Below, in pieces: positions 51,409-63,211 of a stretch of DNA of 64,000 nt. Origin of the DNA: Lepiota brunneoincarnata (Eukaryota; Basidiomycota; Agaricomycetes; Agaricales; Agaricaceae). The stretch spans positions 248,001-312,000 of the forward strand of contig JAEBUN010000016.1 in assembly GCA_023014365.1 (NCBI GenBank), written 5' to 3'. A model generated the notes under the pieces. That model had not been told where the DNA came from, made no database searches, and worked only from the letters and a program-made list of their open reading frames with translations. Position numbers and translations under genes: made by a program. Position 1 is the stretch's first letter; every line of letters starts with the position of its first letter.

Positions 51409-52038
51409 ATGGCCTCCCATGTTCGACGCGCCCTCCGCTCCTTCCCAACCCGCGCAGGCACAAGCACCAGCTCATTACCATCACCCGTCTCCTCCACCAC
51501 CGTCTCCGTCGAAGCCCGCCGTAAATGGGGGCTCGGCACCGTCCCGTCCCCGCGCTCCATCCTCGACGACGACAACACCCCCGTCGACCTCTCCGAAGAC
51601 GATGACCTTGTCAACGGCGCACGTCCAAATACACCGCCTCTCCACCTCCGTCGTCCGCCTTCAGAACCCACACCACCCGCGTGGAAAGCTCATCGCGAAA
51701 CTATCAAACGTGCATTCCCCGACGGCTGGTCGCCGCCTCGCAAACTCTCTCGCGAGGCTATGGATGGTTTACGAGAGCTACATCGATTTGATCCAGAGAA
51801 GTTTTCGACGCCAGTGCTAGCAGAGAGGTTTATGATTAGTCCGGAGGCTGTGAGGAGGATTCTGAGGAGTAAGTGGGAACCCTCACAAGAAAGAAGGGTG
51901 CAGTGGGCTCTGAAACAGCGCAAATTGCGAGATGAGAGGGCAGAGCATAAGAGGCAGACAATGCTAAAAGAGAGACAAGAAGTGGAGGAAATTTGGCTCG
52001 CAGGCCAGTTCAAGGGCGGTTTGTCGCTCAAAGGCTGA
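51409..52038 (+). CDS. RRG9: Mitochondrial RRG9-like protein (neugrin family)
   Basis: A single-exon 209-residue protein with a basic N-terminus (MASHVRRALRSFPTRAGTS) that suits mitochondrial import. The conserved core is at residues ~92-150: WKAHRETIKRAFPDGWSPPR, KLSREAMDGLRELH, LAERFMISPEAVRRILRSKW. It ends in a Lys/Glu/Arg-rich helix. RRG9 is needed for mitochondrial genome maintenance and respiratory growth in yeast. The length and core match the family, and there is no anomaly. Confidence 0.9.
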   Translation: MASHVRRALRSFPTRAGTSTSSLPSPVSSTTVSVEARRKWGLGTVPSPRSILDDDNTPVDLSEDDDLVNGARPNTPPLHLRRPPSEPTPPAWKAHRETIKRAFPDGWSPPRKLSREAMDGLRELHRFDPEKFSTPVLAERFMISPEAVRRILRSKWEPSQERRVQWALKQRKLRDERAEHKRQTMLKERQEVEEIWLAGQFKGGLSLKG

Positions 52039-52324
52039 AGCTAGAGTTTCAAGCTTGAAAGCGTGGAGAAATACTGAGCTTAAGACGCTGTATTGTATAA
52101 TATATATCGGTACCATTTACCCTCTAGTGCTACGTTGTAATCGTTTGCCTGCGGCTACTTTTTAATTAAGAGGATAAGGATAAGGATAAATACTTCTCCG
52201 AACCCTCAATGAGAGGTCCAAAAGGGACAAAAACAAAACACATAAGTACACACATGCGACAGCATAAAACATAAGAAAGCACAATGTTTCGTGTCCGATG
52301 ATCCGTAAAATTGGGAGTGTCCAC
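52039..52324. terminator. Convergent 3' region of RRG9 and the P450 gene
   Basis: Both 3' ends face each other here. AT-rich tracts (TATAATATATAT, ~52095) and a GGATAAGGATAAGGATAAA repeat (~52173-52190) are present; poly(A) signals cannot be placed precisely. Confidence 0.4.
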
Positions 52325-55300
52325 TTATAGCAGAACACCGTCCTTCTTCGCATATCGTAAATAAAACGAACCTTTAGGTGGCCGGCACAACAAGATATCA
52401 TTCCAGTTCGGCGTGGGCAATTCCTCCGCGGATTCTCCTTTCTTATCCACAACACCAAAGTCATATCCGAGGACAAACATCGCAAGGATGAGTTTCAACT
52501 CAACCTTTGCAAGCCGCGTACCGAGGCAAGTCGTTTTCCCTAGCCAAACCCAATGAGCAACTGAAGCGATAACCAAGGGAGATCTGTATCCTTACCTCCA
52601 CCCCATCCAACGAACCCCATGGGCACGTCCTTTCTTTTCTTTACCCCTGTCTTATCCCCCCCATCACCCTCACCCTCATTCGTCCACCTCGAGGGGTCAA
52701 ACCTCCACGCATCCGAATATACACTTTCGTCCAAATGCACATCGCTAAACGGGTACACCACGTACGCCCCAGTAGGCACCAGCTTACCATTAATATAGAT
52801 CTCAGGCCCCAGATTCCTCCGCATCGCAGAATGCGGCTGCGCCACCCGAAGCGTCTCTTTAATCAGAGCATCCAGGACCGGTGTCGAGGTTTCCCATATT
52901 TCAAGTGGAACATGCGCAAGGGACTGCGATAGGGACCGTGGCGTCCGTGCATCACACGAGGCGAAAGGAACCGTCGTGGTGGCTTGCGAAGACCCATTCG
53001 TCTTCGGCATGAACGGCGACGGCACAGACAAATCTTGTTCGCGTCGTACACCCGCATTCCTCCTCTTCCTCCTCGCACTTTGCATCTGCGTTTGGAACGA
53101 AGCTGAGCCCTCGAGAAGAATGCGCGATGTCAGACAGTGACATTGTTGCTGTTCGCCACCTCCCCAATCCTGTGTACGGTCACAAGTAGACTCATGTCCC
53201 TGAACCCGAGCTTTGTTTTCCCCGTTTACGCCGATCCCGTGTTGACCGTCAACTCCAAACCCGACCGCATATCCGCATTCATACCCACATCCGTCAAAAC
53301 CGTCATTATCGATATCAGGGAAACCCACTGGCTCCATTACCCCTTTTGCCTTTGTCCTTCCTGTTCCCTTCATCCACAACGCGCATCTTTCGGTACCCAG
53401 GCCTGCGGGAGGGGAAAGTCGTGTTTGATGTTGGGCCTGAACCCGGTCCGCATCGGATACAGCTGCTGCGGCATTTTGACGGATGGAGCTCTGAGTTTGA
53501 TTCCTCAAACATAAACTTGAGTGCTGATCCGAGTCGACATCGGAGCCAGAGCCAGAATTACACCGTTTTCGTTTGTGTGACAGAGATGATTGTGAGTCCC
53601 TACGTTGATGCGACGAGAACAACGGGGATGCCAAGGGAGAGGTGGGAGGTGGATTGGAATGGAGGTTGATATGGGTACTAAGACGTCTTGGGGGACTTGA
53701 AGAAGAAGAAGTGGACAAAGTCTGTTTTCGAGTTAAAGTAGAGTCCGGGAGAACAGAAGGAATCGTTTGCGCTTGAAGAGGTAGACCCTGAGAAAATGAC
53801 GAGACAGGCAAAGGCGCAGAGAACCGCCCATGTGTGGCAAGTAGCTCCTCGACTTCAGCTTGGGCTTTCTTCGCCCATCCCGGATGGCCGGCAAGGAATG
53901 TAACCAACCACGAAGCTGCGAAACGGAAATTAAGTCAGTATTGATCCCGCAATCAAAGGGGACAAGAACATATGGGGGAAAGAAATCGTTGAAGGGCGAG
54001 GGCGCCATCGCATCATTTAGCTCAATGCACCTACGCCCACACACAAGTACACACACACACAGGAAACACCGAGTGGCCGAGCTCGGGACGATGACAATGA
54101 TCTACAATGATTCATTCCTAGCGGCTGTTTGAGAGTCACACGCTACCAGCCCCAAAAAGGTCTAGCACCATTTCTTCCAGATTGGAGAGAGATAAACGCT
54201 CAAGGAAGAAAGGTTCCAAGGCACCAGCCGCCGACAAACGCCCTCCGAAGAACGGCGTACATATGTGCGGGCCGAATAGCTTTCGCGCCGATCGCAGCTC
54301 GTAGGAGGGCCGCCGGTGCAGAGTTCCAACAAGGAAAGGATATGCAAGAGAGACTCACCCGTCGTGCCCGTCGCCCGAGCTCCTGCGATCAAGAGTCCCA
54401 TTATGAACTGGATTTGGGAATAGGGGTCAATTAAATTACGTTGACGTCAGAAGGAAGACGATGATTTATGAATTGGAATGCAATGAAGCAGAGTCAATGG
54501 AGGGGCGAACGGTGAAATCGGAAAGAGAGGACTTACACCGACAATGATCAACTTCTCATCACCAGAATCCAACAGCATCTGCAATGTATCCCGGGGCTTC
54601 TCGCCGTCTCCTAACCCCTTTAACCCTTCTTCCCTTACCCTTATTGCCTCCGAAACGATCTCATAAATCTCCTTGGTGGCCCACAGCTTTTTCAGCATCG
54701 CTGGCGCGGGAAACCACGGTAGCAGTACGGTCGCGGGCGTCGTCCCCGTGTCAAGTCGATCATATAGCTTTTTGAGACGAGAGACGAGTACAGGGTCATC
54801 AGCGATTTCGCTACAGGAGAGACTTCGGACTGTGGTTTGGAATGTGAGCTGTTGGGAGAGTTTGCAGGGTGGCAGGAAGTTTGCAGGGTGGCAGGAAGTC
54901 GATATGCGAACAGGCGGTATACCAGATAGGGGCGCATGGGTCATTGGAAGAAGGGATGGCATACCATGAGGCAACGACCAGAAGGTTGGGGCAGGAGAAT
55001 TAGACGGTGAAACCAAGGAATCCAGAAGAGAAGCCAGGAGCAGATTTGGAAGAAGAACAGGAGCGAGTGGGTTAGGCACGAGCCGAGTTGGTCAATTCGG
55101 TCAATTGAAAGAACGTGGGCGAAGTGGATTTCGAGATTAACCACCAATACGGGCACAAGAAGCGAGAAAAACCAAACTTGAGAAAACGTGGCCTAGAAGG
55201 CAAAAAAAAAAGGCAGAAAAACACCGACCTCGTATACGTTCTGGAAAGGATCGAATATCCCGGAAGTTCCCCAGCCCTCCATCACCCTCCGAGAATCTTC

Positions 55301-56361
55301 CAACAACTGTGGGATCACTGAGAATGGAACAAAGGGAAGCAGGTGAGAAGTCAACGTCTAAGAATAGTCTGTTATGAAGATGGACTGCCGAACAGCGATG
55401 CATGGGTGAATTGGAAACGGCCGGTGAAAGACACCTTTCCTCGGCTTATTCGCGCTGACCCACCTCGTGCCCCATCCGAAGCGGCTCGTCACTAGGACAA
55501 GGCATGGGACAAGGAGGGGCATCACAGACAGGGAGGGCATCACAGACAGGGGAAACGGGTAAAACCCACTTACGTGCACTCAGCGGGGCTTCCCGTTGAA
55601 CGGCCGTGAGTCGTTTGTGGATCAAGGCTACCCTCCGGGTCTGCAGATCTGCAGTCACCCCGCGTACCATAGGGATCTGTCATGCAACGACGAAAAATGA
55701 TCAGAAACATATCCGGGTCGGCGTAGGGAAGGGGGACGTACAGCGCCGGACAAAATCTTGAAACCCTCCGTCAAGTCGAGACCCTTGGCGGTGAAAAACG
55801 TCTGTCGTGCGTCGTCCCCAGAGACAACAATCACCGTATTCTGCATATAGACACATTTTGTTATAAGCATCAAGATGACACGGAGAACGCCAGAATCGAC
55901 AGGCACGGAATAAGAACAGGCGCAGCAGCGTAGCCCCAATCGCCACGAAGCGGGTTTGGATTGTCATCGCAACCGAAGCAATGGAATCAAAGACGAGGCC
56001 GGTACCGCATATGCATCGTCACCACGATACCGGGCGGAAAATAGAGCATGGCTTCAGTCAGCAAAGTTGTTGCCAAGTCTACAGGGAGAACACTCACCCT
56101 CAGAAGCTTGAACTGAAATATACTTTGTCCGGTTGCCTCAAAGGCCCAGTTGAGAAAGTCATATCTCCTACGGAAGAAGGGCACGATGTGGAGGAGTGGC
56201 AGGCCAGGAAGCGACGTCGGTGTGTCAGCCTCATCTTTCTGAAAGGCGGATGTAATGAGGATGATGATGAGAAACGTTATCACGGCGACTGTAAATTGTG
56301 TTGCAAAACCCGCGGAAACGAATGCTGTCGCCGCAGATTGGAGACCGATGGTGTACGGCAT
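52325..56361 (-). CDS. Cytochrome P450 with a long low-complexity insertion
   Basis: Multi-exon class II P450. The first exon (56361) has an N-terminal membrane anchor (VAVITFLIIILITSAF) and a Pro-rich hinge (PTSLPGLPLLHIVPF). Middle exons carry VIVVSGDDARQTFFTAKGLDL (~55800), ADLQTRRVALIHKRL (~55640), RLKKLYDRLDTGTTPATVLLPWFP (~54750) and the I-helix AGARATGTT (~54380). The exon 52540-53907 has the K-helix ETLRVAQPHSAMRRN (ExxR), and FVGWGGG/KTTCLGTRLA spans an intron near 52590, giving the heme Cys. It ends RPPKGSFYLRYAKKDGVLL. Residues ~31-325 of the large exon are a Ser/Gly/Cys-rich insertion absent from ordinary P450s. Substrate unknown. Confidence 0.88.
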
Positions 56362-57675
56362 GTATAATGGTAACCAATGAATAATGAGGCGGATGGGAGA
56401 CGCCGTATCCGGGAGGCGAAGAACAGGCTATGGGCAGAGAGGAGCCGAAGAAGGGGAGGTGGGGGAGGGTGGTATTATGGGTGGGTTTGGTGTGAGTAAG
56501 ACTAGGGCCTGAAGGGGAGGAAGGATATATAGAGAATGCCAGCCAGGGCACAGGAAGAAGGAGGTGTATAGGGTGCAGTGTTGAGTGCATGTAAGTGGTG
56601 TTTTATAGCCCTGCGCACCCAGAGGCCGAAGGAAAGGAAGTCAGTGTCAGCAGTGCCCTAGCAAATCACGAATCTCATTTCGGCCATGCACTTTAAAGCG
56701 GAAACGAATCGGGAAGGCAGGATGGCGATCTGAGGCCCTGACAGACGCCTTTGTGACAATGTTGACCCCGATCTGCTCATGCGGAACCGCTTGGGCCCCG
56801 TCGTGTGCCAGGGACACAAATTCTCTTTATTTCATCCTTCATCTCATGACTCAACTGTGCCTGTTCTTTGCTGTCTTCATTCTATCCTTGTCTGCCCTCG
56901 CCGGGGGAGGGCTTTCTTGGCATTTTTCGCGCGCATTCTGCTTGCGATGAATAGAGAGGTCGGTCCCGAAATGAAGATCGAGATGAACAACGGGCTGCCC
57001 AACTCTCGCGCACAACACGTGGGGCATAGAGACCGCCTGTCTTCCATTCGCCCCGCCTACTTTCACGTTCACTAGCCTTTTTACAATTATAACCATATAC
57101 GAGGCTGCTCCCGTGGTCGTCCCCATTCTGTTAGCAACCAGCGCCTTCTCTCACCCGCAATTCTGCCATTCCCAGCACAGGCAAACCCCATACGTTTCAT
57201 GCCCAAGTCTTACAAACCCATGCAAGGACATCCTTCTTGTTTGGGCTCTATAGTCCCAGGGTCCTGAAAATGTGAAATTCATCACGAAGATGCAGAGTTT
57301 GAAGCTTGATGGGGGTCCCCGGTGGACCCCAGCAGAAGGGGATTCATCTATGTATTGTCGATCTTCTCCTCGGGACTGTTTACGTCTAACCATATTCAGT
57401 AACTATCCCCAGCCATACCCACAACTCTATCTCAATCCAATCGTTATATTTCCTGCGCCATGCCGAGGATGGGATTGGACATCTGTCTTTCATGAATGCG
57501 GTTTTCCGGACAATTACCGCTTACGCGTACGTCACATCACACTCCCGACACAGATGCTTGGAAATCAATTGATGTCAGGCAACTCACTTGGTGGAGCACA
57601 TGCACCCCCCCCGCTACTGCGTCTTCCATCTGACTCCCGTACCACATCCAGCATAACACTTTGTTGTATTTTATT
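56362..57675. other. Intergenic: P450 promoter and PAQR 3' flank
   Basis: No gene recognised. A CA/GG-rich tract (AGGGGAGGTGGGGGAGGG-like) lies near 56450-56470. Confidence 0.4.
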
Positions 57676-59079
57676 TCACGTTCCACAGACGCCGGGCGCT
57701 GAGAATCGATAGCGAGATCCAATGACAACACATCGGTAATGAGCAAGCGCTGCGCAAAGAACACAGACGTGGAAAATCTGGTGTGACGCAAAGAAGTAGT
57801 CGAATTTGCCTGGTGCCAGCCGTTCTGGGATCCGATTCGCACTTTATTTTTGTAACGCGTGATGCCAGCACACAGGGGGATAATTGACGTTAATGAAAGC
57901 ATCCATTGAAACGGAACGACCACGGCCACGACAACGCGACACAGCAACAGCAGCGCGGTATCCGTGTCGGCAACGGGGTGGTGGGTATACTTGGAAAAGA
58001 GATGACTTACTATATTAACGCGCCTGCAATATACAGCACCCCAGAGGCGAACAGCCATCCAATCCCCAAATTCTCGAGTAGTTCATGAATACCGTGTGTC
58101 GCCGCGAGATGCGCCACGGGTACAAGCCCAGAAAGGCCCAGGCAGACGAAGATGATTGTCCGAGCGCCCCGATGGGTCGGTTTCGAGTATTCTGGATTTA
58201 ACACCACATACGCGGCTCCTGGGCACGGTGTGAAAATGCGGATCATCATATCGAGCAGACGACCTTGATCAAAAAATAGACTCACCGAGACCCACGAGAG
58301 ACACGGCAGTGAGGTATGTGATTTGTAAACGAGCGTTACAGAAGAAGCCATAGCGGACTGCAGGATAAAAGGATCCCACAATAAGACATATAATTCCGGA
58401 GTAATCGTAAGCATGGCAACGAGAAGAAACCTTAATTAACAAGGAATAAGTCAGACAACGCGGCTACGGGCAAACATCCATACCCTTTCCGAGTGGCAGC
58501 CTGAAGTGTGGAATAGGGCGCTGGCGGAGAGGCAGACGGCCGCAGACAGCAGAAAAATAAAGAAGACAGCGGAGTCGTGCCAAGTGGTGACCAGACCGAA
58601 CGGCTTGATGTAAGAGCCGTAAAATGTGGCACAGAAGTAGAGGAAAAGGACTGCGCCCCAAAGGTGGGTGTGAATATTGACTGCGTTGTTGAGAAAGGTA
58701 TTGAACGTGTGGGAGCGAAATCATGGATGAAACTCGTTACTTGTCTCGTTATGCAGGTCTATAGGCGGAGGTTAAACGTGGCACAGAGGGCGTGAGGTGA
58801 CGAGGAAACTCATACACGCGTATGTCGATTTCAAACATCCTTTCCAACGATTCTGTACCCTTGGTTCGGGTTAGCATGACCCCAGTTCTGTTTCAACTGC
58901 ATGCGCGGTGCCCACTTTCTATACCCGTTCATAATGTATTCGTTATCCTTCTGCCACTCCTGGAGCTCGTGCCATGCAATGATGTGCGTTTGGGGTCCCT
59001 GTGACTGTTTCCCGACCCCTACTACCGACTCAACCTGGGGGTTTCGGCGACGAAGGGAATGTGAGCCGTCCCCGGCCAT
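57676..59079 (-). CDS. PAQR-family receptor (adiponectin receptor / IZH / haemolysin-III-like)
   Basis: Seven-helix membrane protein. The start MAGDGSHSLRRRNPQ is at 59079; WHELQEWQKDNEYIMNGYR is the cytosolic entry. DLHNETSxNIHTHLWGAVLFLYFCATFYGSYIK follows over an intron (~58700-58760). SASALFHTSGCHSE (~58510) bears one zinc His. A middle exon (58010-58414) carries VAHLAATHGIHELLENLGIGWLFASGVLYIAGALI. The last exon has RIPERLAPGKFDYFFASHQIFHVCVLCAALAHY, with the other two zinc His, and ends at 57676. Family members act in sterol/zinc homeostasis or as ceramidase-like receptors; which applies here cannot be told. Motifs are complete. Confidence 0.9.
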
Positions 59080-60026
59080 TTCACAAAGGAGATCTAGGGT
59101 ATGCCGTTGGGTATATAGTAGTATGTGCGGGTAAGGAAGCTGTTGAGGACACGACGGGTGTGACAGCTGTTGAGTTGACGCACGAGTTCTCAGAGGTGTG
59201 GACGGTTCAAATGTATGCTGTGGGGAACAACAAAGATGTAAGCCTGGATCAGGGATCATGAAATTGGGTACAAACGGGCGACGACAACTAGCTATGCAAT
59301 GGTAATCTCCAGAGGACCAGTGAGAAGGGAATGGTGGGAACCAAAGGTCGTTGCTCGTGATGTGATGGAATTGACCAGTGACCATCAGAAACTCGGCCCG
59401 TGTGCACCAGTTGCGGTCCCGCATATTTTGACGCTCGTCCCTGGTGCCAGACTCTAGAGGGTCCTCATTGAATATACCTCACGGACAGAGTGTATATGGA
59501 TGAGTATCAATGCAGCGCTGCGTTCATACTGCGCAATTTCGCCTAATCTATTGTTCCGCACAAGGGATGGACCTGAGGAACGGCTCCGATACAGCACCCT
59601 TCTTCACCCAGCTCATTTTATTACATACAAACCCTCCGAGGATATTTGCCCATTGCCGTGTTCAACTTTCACACCTCTCAGACTCACCGGCAGACCGCAA
59701 CGCACTCGCAAAGCTAGTCCCGATCTGCGGCCCTCGGTGTTCCCAGCGCAGTTGGTAGCCATCATTGAGGCTAATGCCTTGCCACTTGGAAGCGGCGTCA
59801 AGCTTTTCTCGTCTTTGTTCTCGACATCATCTGTGAATGGGTATGGTCAAGGATCGGTGACGACAAGGTTCTAGGCAAAGAAAAACTAACGTTCTCTGCC
59901 CCCCGTTTCTCCCCGGTCACAACGCGAGAGACCATTTTTCCCATCAAAGCTCCTGCTGTTCAGTAGAGAAAATCGGCTTGGAATGAAGGGTGTAAAAAGG
60001 TATGTGCCGAGTAGGGGCTACAGCCT
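59080..60026. other. Intergenic, probable PAQR promoter
   Basis: No convincing gene. A 124-codon plus-strand frame (59500-59874) has no domain. Confidence 0.35.
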
Positions 60027-60542
60027 CTACGTCATTACAAGCATTTGGTGCGTTCCAACTTGGCGGATGTAGGCTTGGCTCTCATCAGCCTCAAGTCCCT
60101 TCAACTCAAATTCAAACGAAAACCTGAAACCTAACTTGGTCGGTTTCAACTGTTTCCTTCGCATCACATTTCCAGAACCAGCCCCCCAAAATCGCAAGAC
60201 ACCGTCGAGATCCTCGCTCCACGAATCAGGTAGGCGTCCGAACAGGCATCGGCCTGTCCCGAAAAGTGGCTGGGGAGCTGCGGGGCAAACGACTGGGTAA
60301 CATTGGTCCTGCCATCCCTGGAATTTTCCTTTCTTTCCAAGACTCCAGTCACGATGCAGTTCGGCTATATTATTGGCATCCGCAGTCCACGAATCACTCA
60401 AACGCCACCAGACACTGCTGAAAAAGGAGCCGGCGTACGTTGAGCAAAGCAGCCACGGATGGTGGCGGCGAGGGCAACCCATTCCTGAAAATGACAAGGG
60501 CTTTGAGGGGGTGGGGGAGATCTGAAGACTCAGATTTAACAT
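60027..60542 (-). CDS. Hypothetical 171-residue frame
   Basis: The open frame contains Trp-rich and Cys-containing sequence (VWWRLSDSWTADANNIAELHRDW, shortened: SVWWRLSDSW) and ends FEFELKGLEADESQAYIRQ. No domain is recognised and no exon partners are evident. It could be chance. Confidence 0.2.
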   Translation of the reverse strand: MLNLSLQISPTPSKPLSFSGMGCPRRHHPWLLCSTYAGSFFSSVWWRLSDSWTADANNIAELHRDWSLGKKGKFQGWQDQCYPVVCPAAPQPLFGTGRCLFGRLPDSWSEDLDGVLRFWGAGSGNVMRRKQLKPTKLGFRFSFEFELKGLEADESQAYIRQVGTHQMLVMT

Positions 60543-61208
60543 ACGGGGCCGGCTTGGTGAAAGGCTAAGCGAACATATATTTACTTCAAGTTTGTCTGAC
60601 TTTCAGAATTTGGCGGGTGCGTGGCTGACCACGTGTAGAGGGTTCGGTCTCATAAAACACGCACAGGATGCTGTTGATGATGGCCCTGAACCTGGTCACC
60701 AACCACGGTGGTACACGTTGTAACCTGTGCTTGCTCAGGAGACATATGTTGCTCTGTAAGTATCTCTCAAAAAAAGAACCGCTTAATGCACGATGAAGTA
60801 TGTCCCCTTAACCCCAAGGATCCAAGTCTGTGTTACTGAAATAGGGGGCCGCAGCAGGCACACATTGAACGACCATAACCCATGTATTTTTCCTCATAAG
60901 CTTAGAACCTACACAGCCAGATTTAATAACTCTGTTTCGCCAGATTTTATTTTTGTCACTCCCTTGATTCCATGACATATACCGCTAAAACAAGCGATAT
61001 TGGGCACGCTGGGGGAAGTCCAATGATGCGCCACGGACTGGATCGTGGCTGCATCGATCACCTGGACTTCTCGGGGTCACAGGTGTTTATCAGCAACGTC
61101 CAAATACTAAAGGGAAGCTTTGGAGCGCAAACGAGGATTGAGACTTGGCTTGGGTCCACCGCGACCAAAAATGGGGTTGTATACCTAATTCGTACAATTA
61201 TTATTGTA
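60543..61208. other. Intergenic, nothing recognised
   Basis: No ORF with a domain and no repeat. Confidence 0.35.
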
Positions 61209-61291
61209 GCCCGCTTGGCTTAGGGGTAAAGCGTGCCACTCGTATCTGAAATGCGATGGTAAGATCAGTCGTTCGAATCGGCTAGTGGGCA
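61209..61291 (+). tRNA. tRNA-Thr (anticodon CGU) with 11-nt intron
   Basis: Acceptor GCCCGCT pairs with AGTGGGC (discriminator A). D-arm GCTT/AAGC. Anticodon stem TGCCA pairs with TGGTA. The loop reads CTCGTA, an 11-nt intron TCTGAAATGCG (61245-61255), then A, placing anticodon CGT at 61241-61243 and the intron after position 37 as usual. T-arm AGTCG-TTCGAAT-CGGCT. A TTTTT Pol III terminator follows at 61296-61300. Loop and stem resemble yeast tRNA-Thr(CGU). Confidence 0.93.
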
Positions 61292-61295
61292 GTCC

Positions 61296-61300
61296 TTTTT
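61296..61300 (+). terminator. Pol III terminator of the tRNA gene
   Basis: A TTTTT run lies 4 nt after the discriminator base. Confidence 0.85.
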
Positions 61301-61465
61301 CCGCAGGGAACATTTTCCTCCGCGACCCTGGCTGAGGATTCGGACTCAAACACCTACCCCATACATACCTAAGTGGGTGATGACATTCAGTTCTGCAAAT
61401 TTTAGGGCTCGGTATTGCATCAGTCTGAGTACACAAAGTACACTACAAGGACATACGAATACAGC

Positions 61466-63211
61466 TCATGAAATGAAGACCTTACGAAGCTCAGAAAATG
61501 TGCAAGTAGCACCTGTCCTCGGGCAAGTAACGACATTGCTATTCTTGGCGGCCATTTCTTGCATTGCCTGCGAAATCGCGCTCCAGTTAATATCCACCTG
61601 ACAGATTCTCCACAAATCAAACACACCTCCAAGGAGTACACGTTCCCGTTGGGAAACGCCATCGGCATATTATCCTCGTCCATAATCTTTCCAGTGATCC
61701 GACATACAATCGTCGAATTCGTGTGATGGCTAAACGGCACCTCTTCTGCCAACTTGCCAAGTCCAAGTGATTGTGACGACGTTGATGGTGATGGTGACAT
61801 GGATGCTGGAATTGACGTTGGCAGTGATGCTGTAGCTGGTTGGGAATTAGACCCGGTGTCAATATCGGTCCTTTTGGTGTTGGTGTCTGTGTTCGCTGCG
61901 CTCAGCGCGGCCGATTCGCCGTCACATACAGGGCAGTCAACATTCTTCGTAGAAGTGTCGTAGCATGCCGGCAGCTTGAGTGAAGCGAGGCCAGCGTAGA
62001 GCGCAAGATGGAGTAAGGGTTCAGTTGGAAGGGTGTTGAGGTTGTAAATTGCGAGGCGGAAAGAACGGATGAGGTTCGACCAACGCGAAGGATCGTATAG
62101 TCGCTAGAAGATCGGGAGTCAACAAAGGCGGTGTCTTGAAGGGAGGGGTATACCTTATAGGGACCATACGTCGTCATTGGCCCAAAAGCAAAAAGCGCGG
62201 AAGCGCATTGGATCTCCTCAAGATGTGTGTCCTGCCATTGGACGAGATGTTTTTTGGAATACGCGATGGCCTCCAGGTCTTTCCGAGCTCTGGTTAGTTC
62301 TATGAATTCCTGCAGACGCAATTCAAATTCAAGAGTGCTCTGTCACAGCCTATGGGTCAGCAACGGCAGGCCAACATCAGGGATGAACGACACACTTTAA
62401 TTTTCCGAAGCGCCGCCTTGTTCTCGCTACACCACGCCAGTGCCTCTGTACAGCTATGCCGTGCAAGCGCATCCTCTATCCGCTTGATATCGGAGAATAA
62501 GTCAATGTCAACAAGGGTCTGTCGTATTCAATGACCAAGTCAATCATCGGTCTCACAATTACCGAACAGACACGTACCTCAATATCTTTCTCCCTCGCTA
62601 TCCGCTTTGCTGTCCGGTCTTTACCATTCCTTAGGGTCCAATCCACAAGCCACCGATCCAACCGGGTATCTGCCCACCTCGAGAACTCGGTCCCAGTCGT
62701 ACTCTGAATGGATTCGATCGTGGCAAGGTGATGAAGGCGTTCCCGCATCACATCCAAAGTGGGTTTGCCTGCACTTTCGTTCAGATCCGAGAGCTTGACG
62801 TTTCAAGTAGTGTATGGGCACCACAGGAGCACAAGTCATAGCCGACATGAGTGAATAATGCGCGGGTGAGTGAGTAAATGGATCCTCGCGGGCGTGAGAC
62901 GGACCTTGCGTTTCAAGGACTCCACTCGACCTATCATGCCTTCAATGGATTTGACAGCCTCCTCCCCGGTCAATGTGCCCGTTTTCGCTCGGGTTACGAG
63001 ATCATTGGAGGTGTTCTGCAGTGCTCCAAATTCCTTCTCTACGTTTCTCTGAGACATTCGGAACACCTTGCGGTAGCTCTCATGCGGGACCTGTATGGTA
63101 TGTGCCAGTTTTTCAGCTGAGTGAGCGGGAAGGAACGTAAAGGAGACGTACACGAACGAACGGTTGCTCTAGGAGTAAGATTCCGTCCACATTGGGCTTG
63201 TTAATGGCCAT
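61466..63211 (-). CDS. MAEA/Fyv10/GID9-like subunit of the GID/CTLH E3 ubiquitin ligase
   Basis: The start MAINKPNVDGILLLEQPFVR is at 63211. Helical exons follow: VPHESYRKVFRMSQRNVEKEFG..., IEGMIGRVESLKRK. Then come FSRWADTRLDRWLVDWTLRNG and a LisH/CTLH-type part with ALARHSCTEALAWCSENKAALRK and LRLQEFIELTRARKDLEAIAYSKKHL (62160-62450). The CRA region holds LNTLPTEPLLHLALYAGLASLKLP. A degenerate RING has CPVCDGESAAL, EEVPFSHHTNSTIVCRITGKIM, DNMPMAFPNGNVYS and VVTCPRTGATCTFSELRKVF, ending at 61466. An Asp/Thr/Ser/Pro-rich insert lies between the first Cys pair and EEVPFSHH. In yeast this ligase degrades gluconeogenic enzymes. All expected blocks are present; introns are short. Confidence 0.9.
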
